From the NCBI RefSeq assembly GCF_041358175.1, contig NZ_JBGKBE010000001.1:248001-312000 (forward strand): 64,000 bases of DNA, given 5' to 3'. This stretch comes from Muriicola sp041358175 (GTDB lineage Bacteria; Bacteroidota; Bacteroidia; Flavobacteriales; Flavobacteriaceae). How positions within the stretch are numbered: position 1 is the stretch's first letter; each line of letters starts with the position of its first letter. Positions 1 to 8,016 of this stretch are shown piece after piece. Made by a program: the position numbers and the translations under genes. Below the pieces are notes generated by a model. That model was not told the origin of the DNA, ran no database searches, and saw only the letters and a program-made list of their open reading frames with translations.

Positions 1-1357
1 ATATGTATTCACCCCCGTAATACAACCTCAGATCTCCTATCCGCTTGTTCTCAAAATCGAGGTTGACAGAAATGGCATCTACCTTTTCCATGGTTCGGTT
101 TAAAATGGGATCCTGAAAATCACGATCATTCCGACTCTCCTCAAAGAACTGATAGGCCGTAGTTAACTTAAGTCCGTCATAAAACTTACTGTTCCCTTTT
201 TTGTACAGCTGCAAATTCCCCATAAACCACTTTTGAGGCCCGTAATACCACTCTGCAGAACGAAGTCCGGAACCCTCCGTATCGGGCCTGATAAGGCGGT
301 CATAACGCGAATAATCTGATGTCTCTGAATAGTACAACCCCAGATCGTACTGCCAGTCCGAATCCGGCCTGAAGGCAATTTTTTGCAGCAAGTTTATTTG
401 ATCATAGCCTGTTGAAATTTGTTTCTTCGGTTTAGTGTTATCTACCAGAACATCTGTTCCATTTTGACGCTGTACATAACGATCTCTCAGGTATCTTTCA
501 GGACCATGAGATCCCATCCTAAGATCATCAAAACGGTTATAAGTTATACTGCTGAGGGAAGCCCACTTTTTTGAAGCGACATTTAGGTCTCCATGCAGCG
601 TATTCTCATTGTTGGCAGTTGCGTATCGCAGATCGACGTTTCCAGTAACCACAAGAGTATCGAGCCGGGGCAAATGAGGTTGCAGGGTGTAAAAGTTCAT
701 CACGCCTCCGATGGCATCACTTCCGTAGATTACGGATCCCGGACCAAAAACGACTTCAGTGTTTTTAATGGTAAAGGGGTCTATCGATATAACATTCTGA
801 ATATTTCCTCCCCTGAAGATAGCATTGTTCATCCGAACACCATCAACAGACAGGACAAGGCGGTTGGTAGCAAATCCCCTGATCATTGGGCTCCCTCCGC
901 CAAGCTGACTCTTCTGCACAAATACCTGCCCACTGTTTTGTAATAGATCTGCCGAGGTTTGCGGATTGGAAAATGCGATATCTCTGGCGCTGATGGATGC
1001 GATTTTTTGGGGGATATCCTTCTTCTGTTGCTCCCATTTGGAAATCGACATAACCACAGCGTCTAACTGTTCTGTCCTGGGTATCAACGCTATCTCATTC
1101 CCCCTTCGAAGAATCTGATTTTTTGTTGCCGTCCTGATTTCATAGCCGATATGACTTATGGTAAATCGCTCAGATCCCTTAAAGGCAGAAAGATCACAGA
1201 TTCCGTCAATATCGGTTATCAATGTTTTACTCTTATCGGCGTTGTATAAAAGGGCATTTACCAGTGGATTTTTCGTCTCCCCGTCTACCACAGTTATCTT
1301 CTGCGCCTGTGCGCAGAGTACCATAAAGAAAAAACCAATACTTAGTATTAGGCGCAT
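1..1357 (-). CDS. TonB-dependent outer-membrane receptor, N-terminal part (runs off the window)
   Basis: The gene reads leftward and its 3' end lies outside the window; about 452 codons are present with no stop. The start ATG at 1357 gives a signal peptide ending near ALA-type 'CAQAQ', then a carboxypeptidase-regulatory-like beta domain (residues about 20-95), then a TonB plug domain containing QNSGQVFVQKS, GGGSPMIRGF and GSDAIGGVMN, then the first barrel strands. Such receptors pull a large or scarce ligand across the outer membrane using TonB energy. The RGF(A)TNR and VDGVRMNN motifs resemble the heme/hemoglobin-type receptor branch, but the ligand is inference. It starts 2 bases after recO stops, so it is probably co-transcribed. 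Confidence 0.9.
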   Translation of the reverse strand, partial: MRLILSIGFFFMVLCAQAQKITVVDGETKNPLVNALLYNADKSKTLITDIDGICDLSAFKGSERFTISHIGYEIRTATKNQILRRGNEIALIPRTEQLDAVVMSISKWEQQKKDIPQKIASISARDIAFSNPQTSADLLQNSGQVFVQKSQLGGGSPMIRGFATNRLVLSVDGVRMNNAIFRGGNIQNVISIDPFTIKNTEVVFGPGSVIYGSDAIGGVMNFYTLQPHLPRLDTLVVTGNVDLRYATANNENTLHGDLNVASKKWASLSSITYNRFDDLRMGSHGPERYLRDRYVQRQNGTDVLVDNTKPKKQISTGYDQINLLQKIAFRPDSDWQYDLGLYYSETSDYSRYDRLIRPDTEGSGLRSAEWYYGPQKWFMGNLQLYKKGNSKFYDGLKLTTAYQFFEESRNDRDFQDPILNRTMEKVDAISVNLDFENKRIGDLRLYYGGEYI

Positions 1358-1359
1358 GC

Positions 1360-2079
1360 TTACTTAAAAACTTCGTTTAAAACCTCTAGTGATTTGGGTT
1401 TTCTAAAACCGTGCAAATGTAATTCAAAATAGAGGACTATTTTTTGCAATAGAGCCTGCCTCTCTTCCTTCTTGATCCTGATCGTATGGATAGCATCAAA
1501 ATTTGTGCCTAAGAAGGCCTGGAAGAGAGATAATTCGCGCCCTGTAAGAAGAGGGTTCAGGGAGGGCTGTAAAACGAACCGGCCGTCCTGCAGGTCGAAA
1601 TAGTCTGATCCCGGATCTGAAATATCAGGATAGAAACCCAGGTACTTACTTACCTCCAAAAGGAAGTACAGGTGAAAATTGCCGATCTGCTCATGGTGGT
1701 CTGCCCATTGGAAGGCGGCTTCAAGAAACTGAAATAGGCCCTCATTCTTTTCTTCCTCATAAATACTGTTCCCCATCATTTCTGCCAGGAAAAAGGCAAG
1801 GGCATTTTTAACAACATCAGAGTGTAATGACTGGTAGGGGTAGATAATTTTGACTTCCTGTAGCCGTTCCATGCTCCCCTTGTTCCTGTGAACAGCTACA
1901 ATTTCCAATTGAGTAAGAGGCAGGAAATAGGCTGATTTCAATTTTCCCTTTTTCGACCCCAATACCCCTTTTAGCAGATACGTCTTTAATCCGTCCGATT
2001 CTGTAAACATCTTTACGATCAGGCTGGAATCACCGTATTTTATGGATGAGAGCACGATGGCCCTGGTTGTCACTCGCAT
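1360..2079 (-). CDS. recO: DNA repair protein RecO
   Basis: The 239-residue length fits the RecO family. The N-terminal OB-fold begins MRVTTRAIVLSSIKYGDSS and is followed by a mostly helical C-terminal part. RecO works with RecR (RecFOR pathway) to load RecA on SSB-coated single-stranded DNA in the cytoplasm. The protein contains no cysteine, so the zinc-binding cysteine cluster found in some RecO proteins is absent. The gene lies downstream of gdhA across a hairpin terminator, and a near-consensus -7 element TACTTTTA (2097-2104, minus strand) lies 17 bases upstream of the ATG. The TonB receptor gene follows after 2 bases. Confidence 0.93.
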   Translation of the reverse strand: MRVTTRAIVLSSIKYGDSSLIVKMFTESDGLKTYLLKGVLGSKKGKLKSAYFLPLTQLEIVAVHRNKGSMERLQEVKIIYPYQSLHSDVVKNALAFFLAEMMGNSIYEEEKNEGLFQFLEAAFQWADHHEQIGNFHLYFLLEVSKYLGFYPDISDPGSDYFDLQDGRFVLQPSLNPLLTGRELSLFQAFLGTNFDAIHTIRIKKEERQALLQKIVLYFELHLHGFRKPKSLEVLNEVFK

Positions 2080-2096
2080 GGAAAAAAGGTTGCGTC

Positions 2097-2104
2097 TAAA
2101 AGTA
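2097..2104 (-). promoter_or_regulatory. recO: near-consensus -7 element upstream of recO
   Basis: The minus strand reads TACTTTTA, one mismatch from the Bacteroidota -7 consensus TAnnTTTG, 17 bases before the recO ATG and just past the gdhA terminator. The position is right but the last base is wrong, so support is moderate. Confidence 0.4.
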
Positions 2105-2105
2105 C

Positions 2106-2136
2106 AAAAAAGCCCCCTGAGAGAATCCCGGGGGGC
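2106..2136 (-). terminator. intrinsic terminator after gdhA
   Basis: On the minus strand a GC-rich stem GCCCCC/GGGGGC (2112-2117 with 2131-2136, loop of 13) is followed by six T residues (2106-2111). It starts 23 bases past the gdhA stop and separates gdhA from recO. Confidence 0.85.
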
Positions 2137-2159
2137 CGTTTCATTTTGTTATGGGAGTA

Positions 2160-3503
2160 TCAAATCACGCCTTGGGCCAGCATGGCATCTGCCACTTTAA
2201 CAAAGCCAGCGATGTTAGCACCTTTAACATAGTTGCAGTATCCGTCTTCTTCTTTCCCGTATTCAATACAGGAGTCGTGAATGTCCTCCATGATCCCTTT
2301 TAGCCGCTCATCTACTTCTTCCCTTGTCCAACTTATTCTCAGGGAATTCTGCGACATTTCGAGGCCGGATGTAGCCACACCTCCTGCATTTGAGGCCTTT
2401 CCGGGTGCGAAAAGGATCTTATTTTCATGGAAGGCATGAATAGCATCGGGCATGGATGGCATATTGGCTCCTTCGGCTACACAAATACATCCATTCTTTA
2501 TTAGTGTTTCGGCACCTTCTCCATCCAGTTCATTCTGGGTGGCACAAGGCAGGGCAATATCACAGGGCACTCCCCATGGGGTTTCTCCCTTGTGATAGGT
2601 AGCCGATTTGTATTTATCGACATATTCTGAGATACGGCCTCTTTTGTTATTTTTCAGGTCCATTACCCATTCTAGCTTTTCTTCCGTAATACCATCCTTG
2701 TCATGAATATAGCCACCTGAATCGGAAAGGGTAATAACTTTACCCCCTAATTGCAATACTTTTTCTGCTGCGAACTGAGCAACATTACCCGATCCGGAGA
2801 TAACCACATTCTTTCCTTCAATCCCTTCACCTCTGGTCTTTAACATACTTTGGGCAAAGTAAACCGTTCCATATCCGGTGGCTTCAGGCCTGATCTTTGA
2901 GCCTCCCCAGGAAAGTCCTTTTCCTGTAAGCACTCCGGTAAATTCGTTCTTAATTTTTTTGTACATCCCAAACAGGAATCCGATCTCCCTTGCACCTACC
3001 CCTATATCTCCGGCAGGAACATCGGTATTGGGTCCTATATGCCGGCATAGCTCGGTCATAAAGGAGTGGCAGAACCGCATCACTTCGTCATCCGATTTTC
3101 CTTTAGGGTCAAAGTCGGACCCCCCTTTACCACCTCCCATAGGCAGGGTAGTTAAACTGTTTTTAAAAACCTGTTCAAATGCAAGGAACTTCAGGATGCT
3201 GGCATTTACTGTAGGGTGAAAACGCAACCCGCCTTTATAAGGCCCGATGGCAGAATTCATCTGAATCCGGTATCCGCGGTTTACGTGTATTTCTCCATCG
3301 TCATCAACCCATGCAACACGGAAAGAAAGTAAACGCTCTGGTTCAACCATGCGCAAAAGAATATTCTTTCCACTGTAAATTTCGTGTTCGGCTATGTATG
3401 GGATTACTGTTTCTGCTACTTCCTGTACTGCCTGGATAAATTCGGGTTCATGACCATTTCTCCCTTTAACCTCATCCATAAAGGCTTTGATTTTTGCATC
3501 CAT
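2160..3503 (-). CDS. gdhA: NADP-type glutamate dehydrogenase
   Basis: The protein has 447 residues, the usual size of the hexameric short-chain (about 450 aa) GdhA type. It reductively aminates 2-oxoglutarate with ammonium to glutamate in the cytoplasm. The substrate-binding lysines are seen in GPYKGGLRFHP (K90) and PMGGGKGGSDFDPKGK (K126), and the nucleotide-binding fold is marked by VISGSGNVAQ. Preference for NADP is inferred from family length and similarity, not from the cofactor loop. It is monocistronic: an exact TAATTTTG -7 element lies upstream and a strong hairpin terminator downstream. Confidence 0.96.
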   Translation of the reverse strand: MDAKIKAFMDEVKGRNGHEPEFIQAVQEVAETVIPYIAEHEIYSGKNILLRMVEPERLLSFRVAWVDDDGEIHVNRGYRIQMNSAIGPYKGGLRFHPTVNASILKFLAFEQVFKNSLTTLPMGGGKGGSDFDPKGKSDDEVMRFCHSFMTELCRHIGPNTDVPAGDIGVGAREIGFLFGMYKKIKNEFTGVLTGKGLSWGGSKIRPEATGYGTVYFAQSMLKTRGEGIEGKNVVISGSGNVAQFAAEKVLQLGGKVITLSDSGGYIHDKDGITEEKLEWVMDLKNNKRGRISEYVDKYKSATYHKGETPWGVPCDIALPCATQNELDGEGAETLIKNGCICVAEGANMPSMPDAIHAFHENKILFAPGKASNAGGVATSGLEMSQNSLRISWTREEVDERLKGIMEDIHDSCIEYGKEEDGYCNYVKGANIAGFVKVADAMLAQGVI

Positions 3504-3550
3504 AGGTTCTTTGCTATTTATTGGCGATTAATAGATTGACAATATAACGG

Positions 3551-3558
3551 CAAAATTA
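3551..3558 (-). promoter_or_regulatory. gdhA: TAnnTTTG -7 promoter element of gdhA
   Basis: The minus strand reads TAATTTTG, an exact match to the Bacteroidota -7 consensus, ending 47 bases before the ATG. This implies a leader of about 40 bases. No convincing -33 TTTG partner is visible. Confidence 0.6.
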
Positions 3559-3608
3559 TATTATTTAAATAATTAAAAGGTCTTTTTTTTAACTATTTGA
3601 TAAGTACA

Positions 3609-4763
3609 TTAGCCAATTGCCTGTTCAAGATCTGCGATAAGGTCATCGGCATCCTCTATTCCCACGCTCAATCGGATAAGGGCATCAACTACGCCACTTT
3701 TTTCTCTTTCCTGCTTGGGGATACTTGCATGCGTCATACTGGCCGGATGTCCTGCAAGACTCTCTACTCCTCCGAGGGATTCTGCCAGGGTAAATACCTG
3801 AAGTTTTTCTACAATCTGAACTGCATCTTTAAAGGAACTGCCTTTGGGAATAAAGGAGATCATCCCCCCGTAATCGTGCATTTGCTCTCTGGCGATATTG
3901 TGGTTGGGATGCTCTTTAAACCCCGGCCAGTATACCTTCTCAATTTTCGGATTCTTGCTGAGATAGTGAGCGATTGCTTTTCCGTTTTCACAGTGCCTTT
4001 GCATTCTAACATGAAGAGTCTTAATCCCTCTTAAGACTAAAAAACTATCCATAGGCCCACATACAGCACCGCTGGCATTCTGTATAAAATAGAGCTTATC
4101 AGCCAACTCTTTATCCCTGACAACCAATGCTCCTACAACCACATCACTATGGCCACCCAGGTATTTAGTAGCAGAATGCATTACGATGTCTGCACCAAGT
4201 TCCAGGGGTCTTTGCAGGTAAGGCGTGGCAAATGTATTGTCTACTGCAAGTAAAAGATTGTGGGCATTGGCCAACTCTACGGCGCCTTTAATATCGATGA
4301 TATTCATCATGGGGTTGGTTGGAGTTTCTACCCATAGCAATTTTGTGTTGGAGTTGATCTTTTCGGCCACCTTGCCTAGATCGGTCATGCCAACAAAATG
4401 AAAAGTGATCCCATATTTCTCGAAGACCTGTTTAAACAAACGGTAGCTTCCTCCGTAGAGATCGTTGGTAGATATCACTTCATCTCCAGGGGAAAGTAAT
4501 TTGATTACTGCATCTATGGCCGACAGACCGCTCGCAAAAGCCAGACCGTAGCTGCCATTCTCAATGCTGGCCAGGGATTGTTCCAGAGCTGTTCTTGTAG
4601 GGTTTGCGCTTCGTGAATATTCGTATCCCCTGTGCCCTCCCGGAGTGGTCTGTGCGTAGGTTGAAGTCTGATAAATAGGGGGCATAACCGCACCATATGC
4701 CTCATCGGGTTGCTGACCTCCGTGTATTGTCTTACTATTGAATTTCAAGGTTTTCTTGCTCAT
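3609..4763 (-). CDS. cystathionine gamma-synthase / gamma-lyase family PLP enzyme
   Basis: This 384-residue protein belongs to the trans-sulfuration (Cys/Met metabolism) fold-type I PLP family. K200 in MHSATKYLGGHSDV is the Schiff-base lysine, D175 in AVDNTF should contact the PLP pyridine nitrogen, and YEYSRSANPTR (47-57) carries the phosphate-contact Tyr/Arg. Members use O-acyl-homoserine plus cysteine (MetB-like) or cleave cystathionine (MGL/CGL-like); the sequence seen here does not settle which. An exact -7 element TACCTTTG lies 18 bases upstream. The gene is alone on this strand, with no methionine or cysteine genes nearby. Confidence 0.92.
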   Translation of the reverse strand: MSKKTLKFNSKTIHGGQQPDEAYGAVMPPIYQTSTYAQTTPGGHRGYEYSRSANPTRTALEQSLASIENGSYGLAFASGLSAIDAVIKLLSPGDEVISTNDLYGGSYRLFKQVFEKYGITFHFVGMTDLGKVAEKINSNTKLLWVETPTNPMMNIIDIKGAVELANAHNLLLAVDNTFATPYLQRPLELGADIVMHSATKYLGGHSDVVVGALVVRDKELADKLYFIQNASGAVCGPMDSFLVLRGIKTLHVRMQRHCENGKAIAHYLSKNPKIEKVYWPGFKEHPNHNIAREQMHDYGGMISFIPKGSSFKDAVQIVEKLQVFTLAESLGGVESLAGHPASMTHASIPKQEREKSGVVDALIRLSVGIEDADDLIADLEQAIG

Positions 4764-4781
4764 AATAATGGAATGAAGCTA

Positions 4782-4789
4782 CAAAGGTA
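4782..4789 (-). promoter_or_regulatory. TAnnTTTG -7 element of the PLP enzyme gene
   Basis: The minus strand reads TACCTTTG, an exact -7 match ending 18 bases before the ATG at 4763, so the predicted leader is short (about 12 bases). Confidence 0.6.
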
Positions 4790-4869
4790 TTGTTCTGCCT
4801 TGTATTTAACGAATCCTTTTTTCGTTGAAATACCCGCTTTGAATAAATGGCACTGTATGGATTAAAATG

Positions 4870-4877
4870 TAGATTTG
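4870..4877 (+). promoter_or_regulatory. TAnnTTTG -7 element that decides the start of the DUF3298 lipoprotein
   Basis: TAGATTTG is an exact -7 match ending 23 bases before ATG 4901. It lies inside the longer open frame that begins at 4847, so that upstream start would be untranscribed and the ATG at 4901 is preferred. Confidence 0.6.
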
Positions 4878-4900
4878 TAACACCTAAAGAACATAACCTA

Positions 4901-5650
4901 ATGAAGTTTTTTAAAGCCCTCTTTATCTTATTCCTGCTTCCTATTTTAATTTCATGTGAGGAAGAATCAACCCTGGTAATGGAACCGGTGGTTTACACCA
5001 ATGCCCCCTGTGACAATTGTCCGGAGATTACAATACAGTACCCTCGTATTCTGGAGGATACGAAGCTGGGCAGAACTGTAAACACAGGGATACAGGAAGA
5101 GATCATCGAACTACTCACTTTCGCAGATAGCCTTGAAGTGACTAACCTGAATGAGGCTGTAAATTCATTTAATCTTGGGTATTCGGAGCTGAAAGAAGTG
5201 TATCCCGATGAAACAGTACCCTGGGAAGCAAGGATAAATGCAGAAGTCTCTTTTGAGAACAGGCGTGTACTCTCTATACGCATGGATTCCTATCTTTTTA
5301 CAGGAGGTGCCCATGGATACTCCGCTACCAACTTTCTGAATTTCGATATTGAAAAAGGAGAGAAAATTAATACCAGAGAACTTTTCAGCGACCTTCTTGC
5401 CTTTCGCGTTTATGCGGAAGATAAATTTCGGGAACAGGAAAAAATTCCCACAGAAGCCCCGATCAACAGCACCGGATTTATGTTCGAACTTGATACTTTC
5501 TACCTTCCAGAAAATATCGGCCTGACCCCAAAAGGTATTTTACTATTGTACAACCAATACGAAGTGGCTTCCTATGCCGATGGACAAATACAATTGCTTA
5601 TCCCATTTAAAGAGGCGAAGAAATTTGTGACTCCGGCAATGAAACTGTAA
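4901..5650 (+). CDS. DUF3298/DUF4163 domain lipoprotein
   Basis: Using ATG 4901 the protein has 249 residues. The first 18 form a hydrophobic signal with an ISC lipobox, so C19 should be lipidated and the protein anchored in the envelope. The remainder matches the DUF4163-DUF3298 layout (RsiV-like domains): an N-terminal alpha/beta region, then RMDSYLFTGGAHG, which is the typical DUF3298 core, then FDIEKGEKI and a C-terminal IPFKEAKKFVTP segment. In Gram-positives related domains bind lysozyme in the anti-sigma factor RsiV; no sigma factor is nearby, so function here is unknown. An exact -7 element supports the chosen start. It converges with the DinB-like gene. Confidence 0.85.
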   Translation: MKFFKALFILFLLPILISCEEESTLVMEPVVYTNAPCDNCPEITIQYPRILEDTKLGRTVNTGIQEEIIELLTFADSLEVTNLNEAVNSFNLGYSELKEVYPDETVPWEARINAEVSFENRRVLSIRMDSYLFTGGAHGYSATNFLNFDIEKGEKINTRELFSDLLAFRVYAEDKFREQEKIPTEAPINSTGFMFELDTFYLPENIGLTPKGILLLYNQYEVASYADGQIQLLIPFKEAKKFVTPAMKL

Positions 5651-5651
5651 G

Positions 5652-6119
5652 TTAAGCAGGAAGAGATGTTAGTTTCTGGATACTTCGGATAGTACCGTAA
5701 TGGATACCCAAATGTACCAGGTTAAAGCTAATGGCGTCCTCCACCTTATTGAGAGTGACCTGCGCACTTGTTGTATAGGGATTAAACTCTTTAAAGATTC
5801 CTTTTCTATAGTCGTCCCTGATCCACCCCGGGGCATTCAATAAACCGTCTGCAACCTTTTCTATTTCTCCTTTTGTCACGCTTTTTTCAGGGAAGGTACC
5901 CTTGCTATATTTTTTTATCAAATCCCCGTCCAATCTGGGTGTCAATCCACTCAACTTATAAATGAGTAACTGCTCGGTTACCAATACGTGAGCGATATTC
6001 CAGAATAGGTTATTATTATGTGATGAAGGAATCGCAAAAAGTTGATCTTCCGGAGTATTCGAAAGCACCTTGTGATATATCTCATGAAGTTTTTCTGTTA
6101 TATCGAATAGTTTTTCCAT
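5652..6119 (-). CDS. DinB-fold (four-helix) metal-binding protein
   Basis: The open frame extends to 6191, but the ATG at 6119 (MEKLFDITEKLHEIYHKVL) begins exactly at the conserved first helix and gives 155 residues, normal for the DinB/DUF664 fold. The likely metal triad is H44 in NIAHVLVTEQ with H136 and H140 in HLGIHYGTI. Family members include mycothiol or bacillithiol S-transferases and many uncharacterised damage-related proteins, and no substrate can be named here. It is divergent from the ArsC-like gene with an 87-base gap and convergent with the DUF3298 lipoprotein, with only one base between their stop codons. Confidence 0.8.
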   Translation of the reverse strand: MEKLFDITEKLHEIYHKVLSNTPEDQLFAIPSSHNNNLFWNIAHVLVTEQLLIYKLSGLTPRLDGDLIKKYSKGTFPEKSVTKGEIEKVADGLLNAPGWIRDDYRKGIFKEFNPYTTSAQVTLNKVEDAISFNLVHLGIHYGTIRSIQKLTSLPA

Positions 6120-6206
6120 GACTTCGTTTTGATAAAAGTATAGATTTTGACCATAAATAGGTTTCTTTGCAGCAGGATATTCTCCAAGCACTAAAAGATA
6201 TTGAAG

Positions 6207-6563
6207 ATGAAAGGAGTTCTATATTACCTCAGCAACTGTGACACCTGCAAAAGAATCATCAGGGAACTCGAGTTACCTCAGGAAATTACCCTGCAGGATA
6301 TCAAGTCAAATCCAATTAGTGAGAGCCAACTTAAAGAACTAAAGACCCTTGCCGGCAGTTACGAAGCCCTCTTTAGCAAGCGCGCAAGAATGTACAAGGA
6401 AAGAGGTCTTAATAACAGAAATCTGTCCGAAAAAGAGTATCGGGATCTTCTATTAGAACATTATACGTTCCTGAAGCGACCCGTTTTGCTTGTCGGAGAG
6501 AAGATCTTTATCGGTAATGCAAAAAAAACCGTGGCTGCGGCCAGAGAAACCCTCCACCCTTGA
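6207..6563 (+). CDS. ArsC/Spx-family thioredoxin-fold reductase-like protein
   Basis: The protein has 118 residues from ATG 6207; a TTG two codons earlier is a less likely start. A thioredoxin-like fold is indicated by YYLSNCDTCKRI with a CxxC pair (C11, C14), followed by QDIKSNPIS and a C-terminal KRPVLLVGEKIFIGN, the signature of the ArsC family. Members are either arsenate reductases or Spx/YffB-like proteins; no arsenic transporter or ArsR lies nearby, so arsenate reduction is not assured. Its TGA overlaps the TTG start of the following EamA transporter. Confidence 0.85.
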   Translation: MKGVLYYLSNCDTCKRIIRELELPQEITLQDIKSNPISESQLKELKTLAGSYEALFSKRARMYKERGLNNRNLSEKEYRDLLLEHYTFLKRPVLLVGEKIFIGNAKKTVAAARETLHP

Positions 6564-7465
6564 CCAAAAGAACCCTGGCCATACTGGCAGCACTGGGTGC
6601 AACTACAATTTACGGCCTGAACCATACCATCGCCAAAGGAGTCATGCCCGACTATGTAAAGCCCTTTGGGTTTATCATGATACGGGTTCTGGGTGCGACA
6701 GCCCTCTTTTGGGCTATTTCTTTTTTAGGTCCTAAGGAAAGGATTGAGAAAAGAGATTGGGGCCGACTCATACTGTGCGCTATGTTTGGTATGGCCATCA
6801 ATATGCTGGCATTTTTTAAGGGCCTTGATCTGTCTACTCCAATCAACAGTTCAGTCCTGGTAACAACCACTCCAATAATTGTTGTTGTACTGTCTGCCTT
6901 TCTGATTCAGGAACGTATCAGGTTACTCAAGGGAATAGGCATCATAATTGGCCTGGTAGGGGCTATAGGACTCATCATCTACGGACAGGAAGTTAGACAG
7001 GACGCTCCCAATATTCCCCTTGGAAACAGTTTGTTTTTAGTCAATGCGCTCTTTTTTGCCCTTTACCTGATCCTGGCTAAGAAACTTATCACAAAATACC
7101 ATCCGTTTACGCTGATGAAATGGCTCTTTCTGATTGGTATCTTCCTTAACCTCCCCATAGCGCTGCCTGAATTCCTCGAAATTTCATGGAGTACACTTCC
7201 GGGCGAGGCACTTTGGAAAATCGCTTTTGTGGTATTAGGTACTACCTTTTGCACCTATCTCTTTAACGCCTATGCTCTAACCCAACTCAAAGCCTCAACC
7301 GTGAGCGCCTTTATATATGTTCAACCCCTGGTTGGAATTGTTTTTGCCGTTTTTAGTGGTAAAGATGAACTGAGCCCTATAAAGATCATTGCTGCGCTCC
7401 TGGTATGCCTTGGCGTTTATCTGGTAAGTAAAAACCCTAAACCAGATCCTTCGGTATCTTCTTAA
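6560..7465 (+). CDS. EamA/DMT-family transporter
   Basis: This 301-residue protein has about ten hydrophobic segments arranged as two EamA repeats (residues about 5-140 and 155-290), the drug/metabolite transporter layout. The first repeat contains ALGATTIYGLNHTIAKG and LSTPINSSVLVTTTPI; the second ends in YVQPLVGIVFAVF. Substrate is unknown; family members export amino acids or metabolites across the inner membrane. The start is a TTG whose last two bases are the TG of the ArsC-like stop, and no ATG exists near the conserved N-terminus, so translational coupling is likely. Its 3' end overlaps the convergent thioesterase gene by 29 bases. Confidence 0.88.
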   Translation: MTKRTLAILAALGATTIYGLNHTIAKGVMPDYVKPFGFIMIRVLGATALFWAISFLGPKERIEKRDWGRLILCAMFGMAINMLAFFKGLDLSTPINSSVLVTTTPIIVVVLSAFLIQERIRLLKGIGIIIGLVGAIGLIIYGQEVRQDAPNIPLGNSLFLVNALFFALYLILAKKLITKYHPFTLMKWLFLIGIFLNLPIALPEFLEISWSTLPGEALWKIAFVVLGTTFCTYLFNAYALTQLKASTVSAFIYVQPLVGIVFAVFSGKDELSPIKIIAALLVCLGVYLVSKNPKPDPSVSS

Positions 7466-7919
7466 ATTTTCGGGTGTCTTCCTTGGTGAGAATCCTGAAA
7501 TTATCGGCCCGATCAAATCCCAGAAATCTCTCAAGAAGCTCCCCTTTGAGAGGAATTAGTTTTCTGGTTTCTAAACTTATCCAGGCCCCCATCATTTCAC
7601 AGTGAGCCACGTTCTTTCCATCTGCTGTGTAGAAATTATGATGGAATTCAAAGAACATTCCGTCTTTGCTCATCCCGGCAACCTCAAGGGATACTTTTAT
7701 CGGTTTACCGGGAAAAACCTCCCTGAAGTAATACATATGCTCGTAAAACACAACCGGGCCTATCTGATGCTCGATCAGGGTTTTATGATCAAATCCCATC
7801 TCCATAAGGAACGCCATCCGGGCATGACTCATAAAATTGGTATACGCACTATTGGCCATATGGCGATTGGCATCGAGATCGCTCCATCGCACTTCAAATT
7901 CCTTAAAATAGGTCATCAT
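7437..7919 (-). CDS. hotdog-fold acyl-CoA thioesterase (4-hydroxybenzoyl-CoA thioesterase type)
   Basis: The 160-residue protein opens with the signature FEVRWSDLDANRHMANSAY, in which D16 is the expected catalytic aspartate of this family and the usual 'GHVNN' reads RHMANSAY. The rest follows the single hotdog-domain length plus a C-terminal tail. It should hydrolyse an acyl-CoA in the cytoplasm; the natural acyl group is not predictable. An exact -7 element TATTTTTG lies 17 bases upstream. The tail overlaps the end of the convergent EamA gene. Confidence 0.88.
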   Translation of the reverse strand: MMTYFKEFEVRWSDLDANRHMANSAYTNFMSHARMAFLMEMGFDHKTLIEHQIGPVVFYEHMYYFREVFPGKPIKVSLEVAGMSKDGMFFEFHHNFYTADGKNVAHCEMMGAWISLETRKLIPLKGELLERFLGFDRADNFRILTKEDTRKFKKIPKDLV

Positions 7920-7936
7920 TCTATTTATTAAAGCGC

Positions 7937-7944
7937 CAAAAATA
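7937..7944 (-). promoter_or_regulatory. TAnnTTTG -7 element of the thioesterase gene
   Basis: The minus strand reads TATTTTTG, an exact match, ending 17 bases before the ATG at 7919. Confidence 0.6.
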
Positions 7945-7991
7945 CCATTGTTTTCTCTTTCTACAGGATGCTATACAAAAAAATTAATCCC

Positions 7992-7999
7992 TATTTTTA
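7992..7999 (+). promoter_or_regulatory. near-consensus -7 element of the nitronate monooxygenase operon
   Basis: TATTTTTA, one mismatch to TAnnTTTG, ends 17 bases before ATG 8017 in the divergent intergenic region. The same variant precedes the 15183 gene. Confidence 0.4.
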
Positions 8000-8016
8000 G
8001 CCCTTAAACTTAAAAA

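Noticed and set aside
593..943. 116-codon plus-strand frame
   Set aside because: It is antisense to the plug domain of the TonB receptor, whose motifs are clear on the other strand.
3597..4034. 145-codon plus-strand frame
   Set aside because: It lies antisense to the C-terminal half of the PLP enzyme and shows no family pattern.
4838..4877. TTTG at 4838-4841 as a -33 element for the DUF3298 lipoprotein
   Set aside because: The spacer to the -7 element is 28 bases, longer than the usual 17-23.
6207..6563. Arsenic resistance locus
   Set aside because: Only an ArsC-fold protein is present; no ArsR, ArsB or Acr3 is nearby and the next gene is an EamA transporter.
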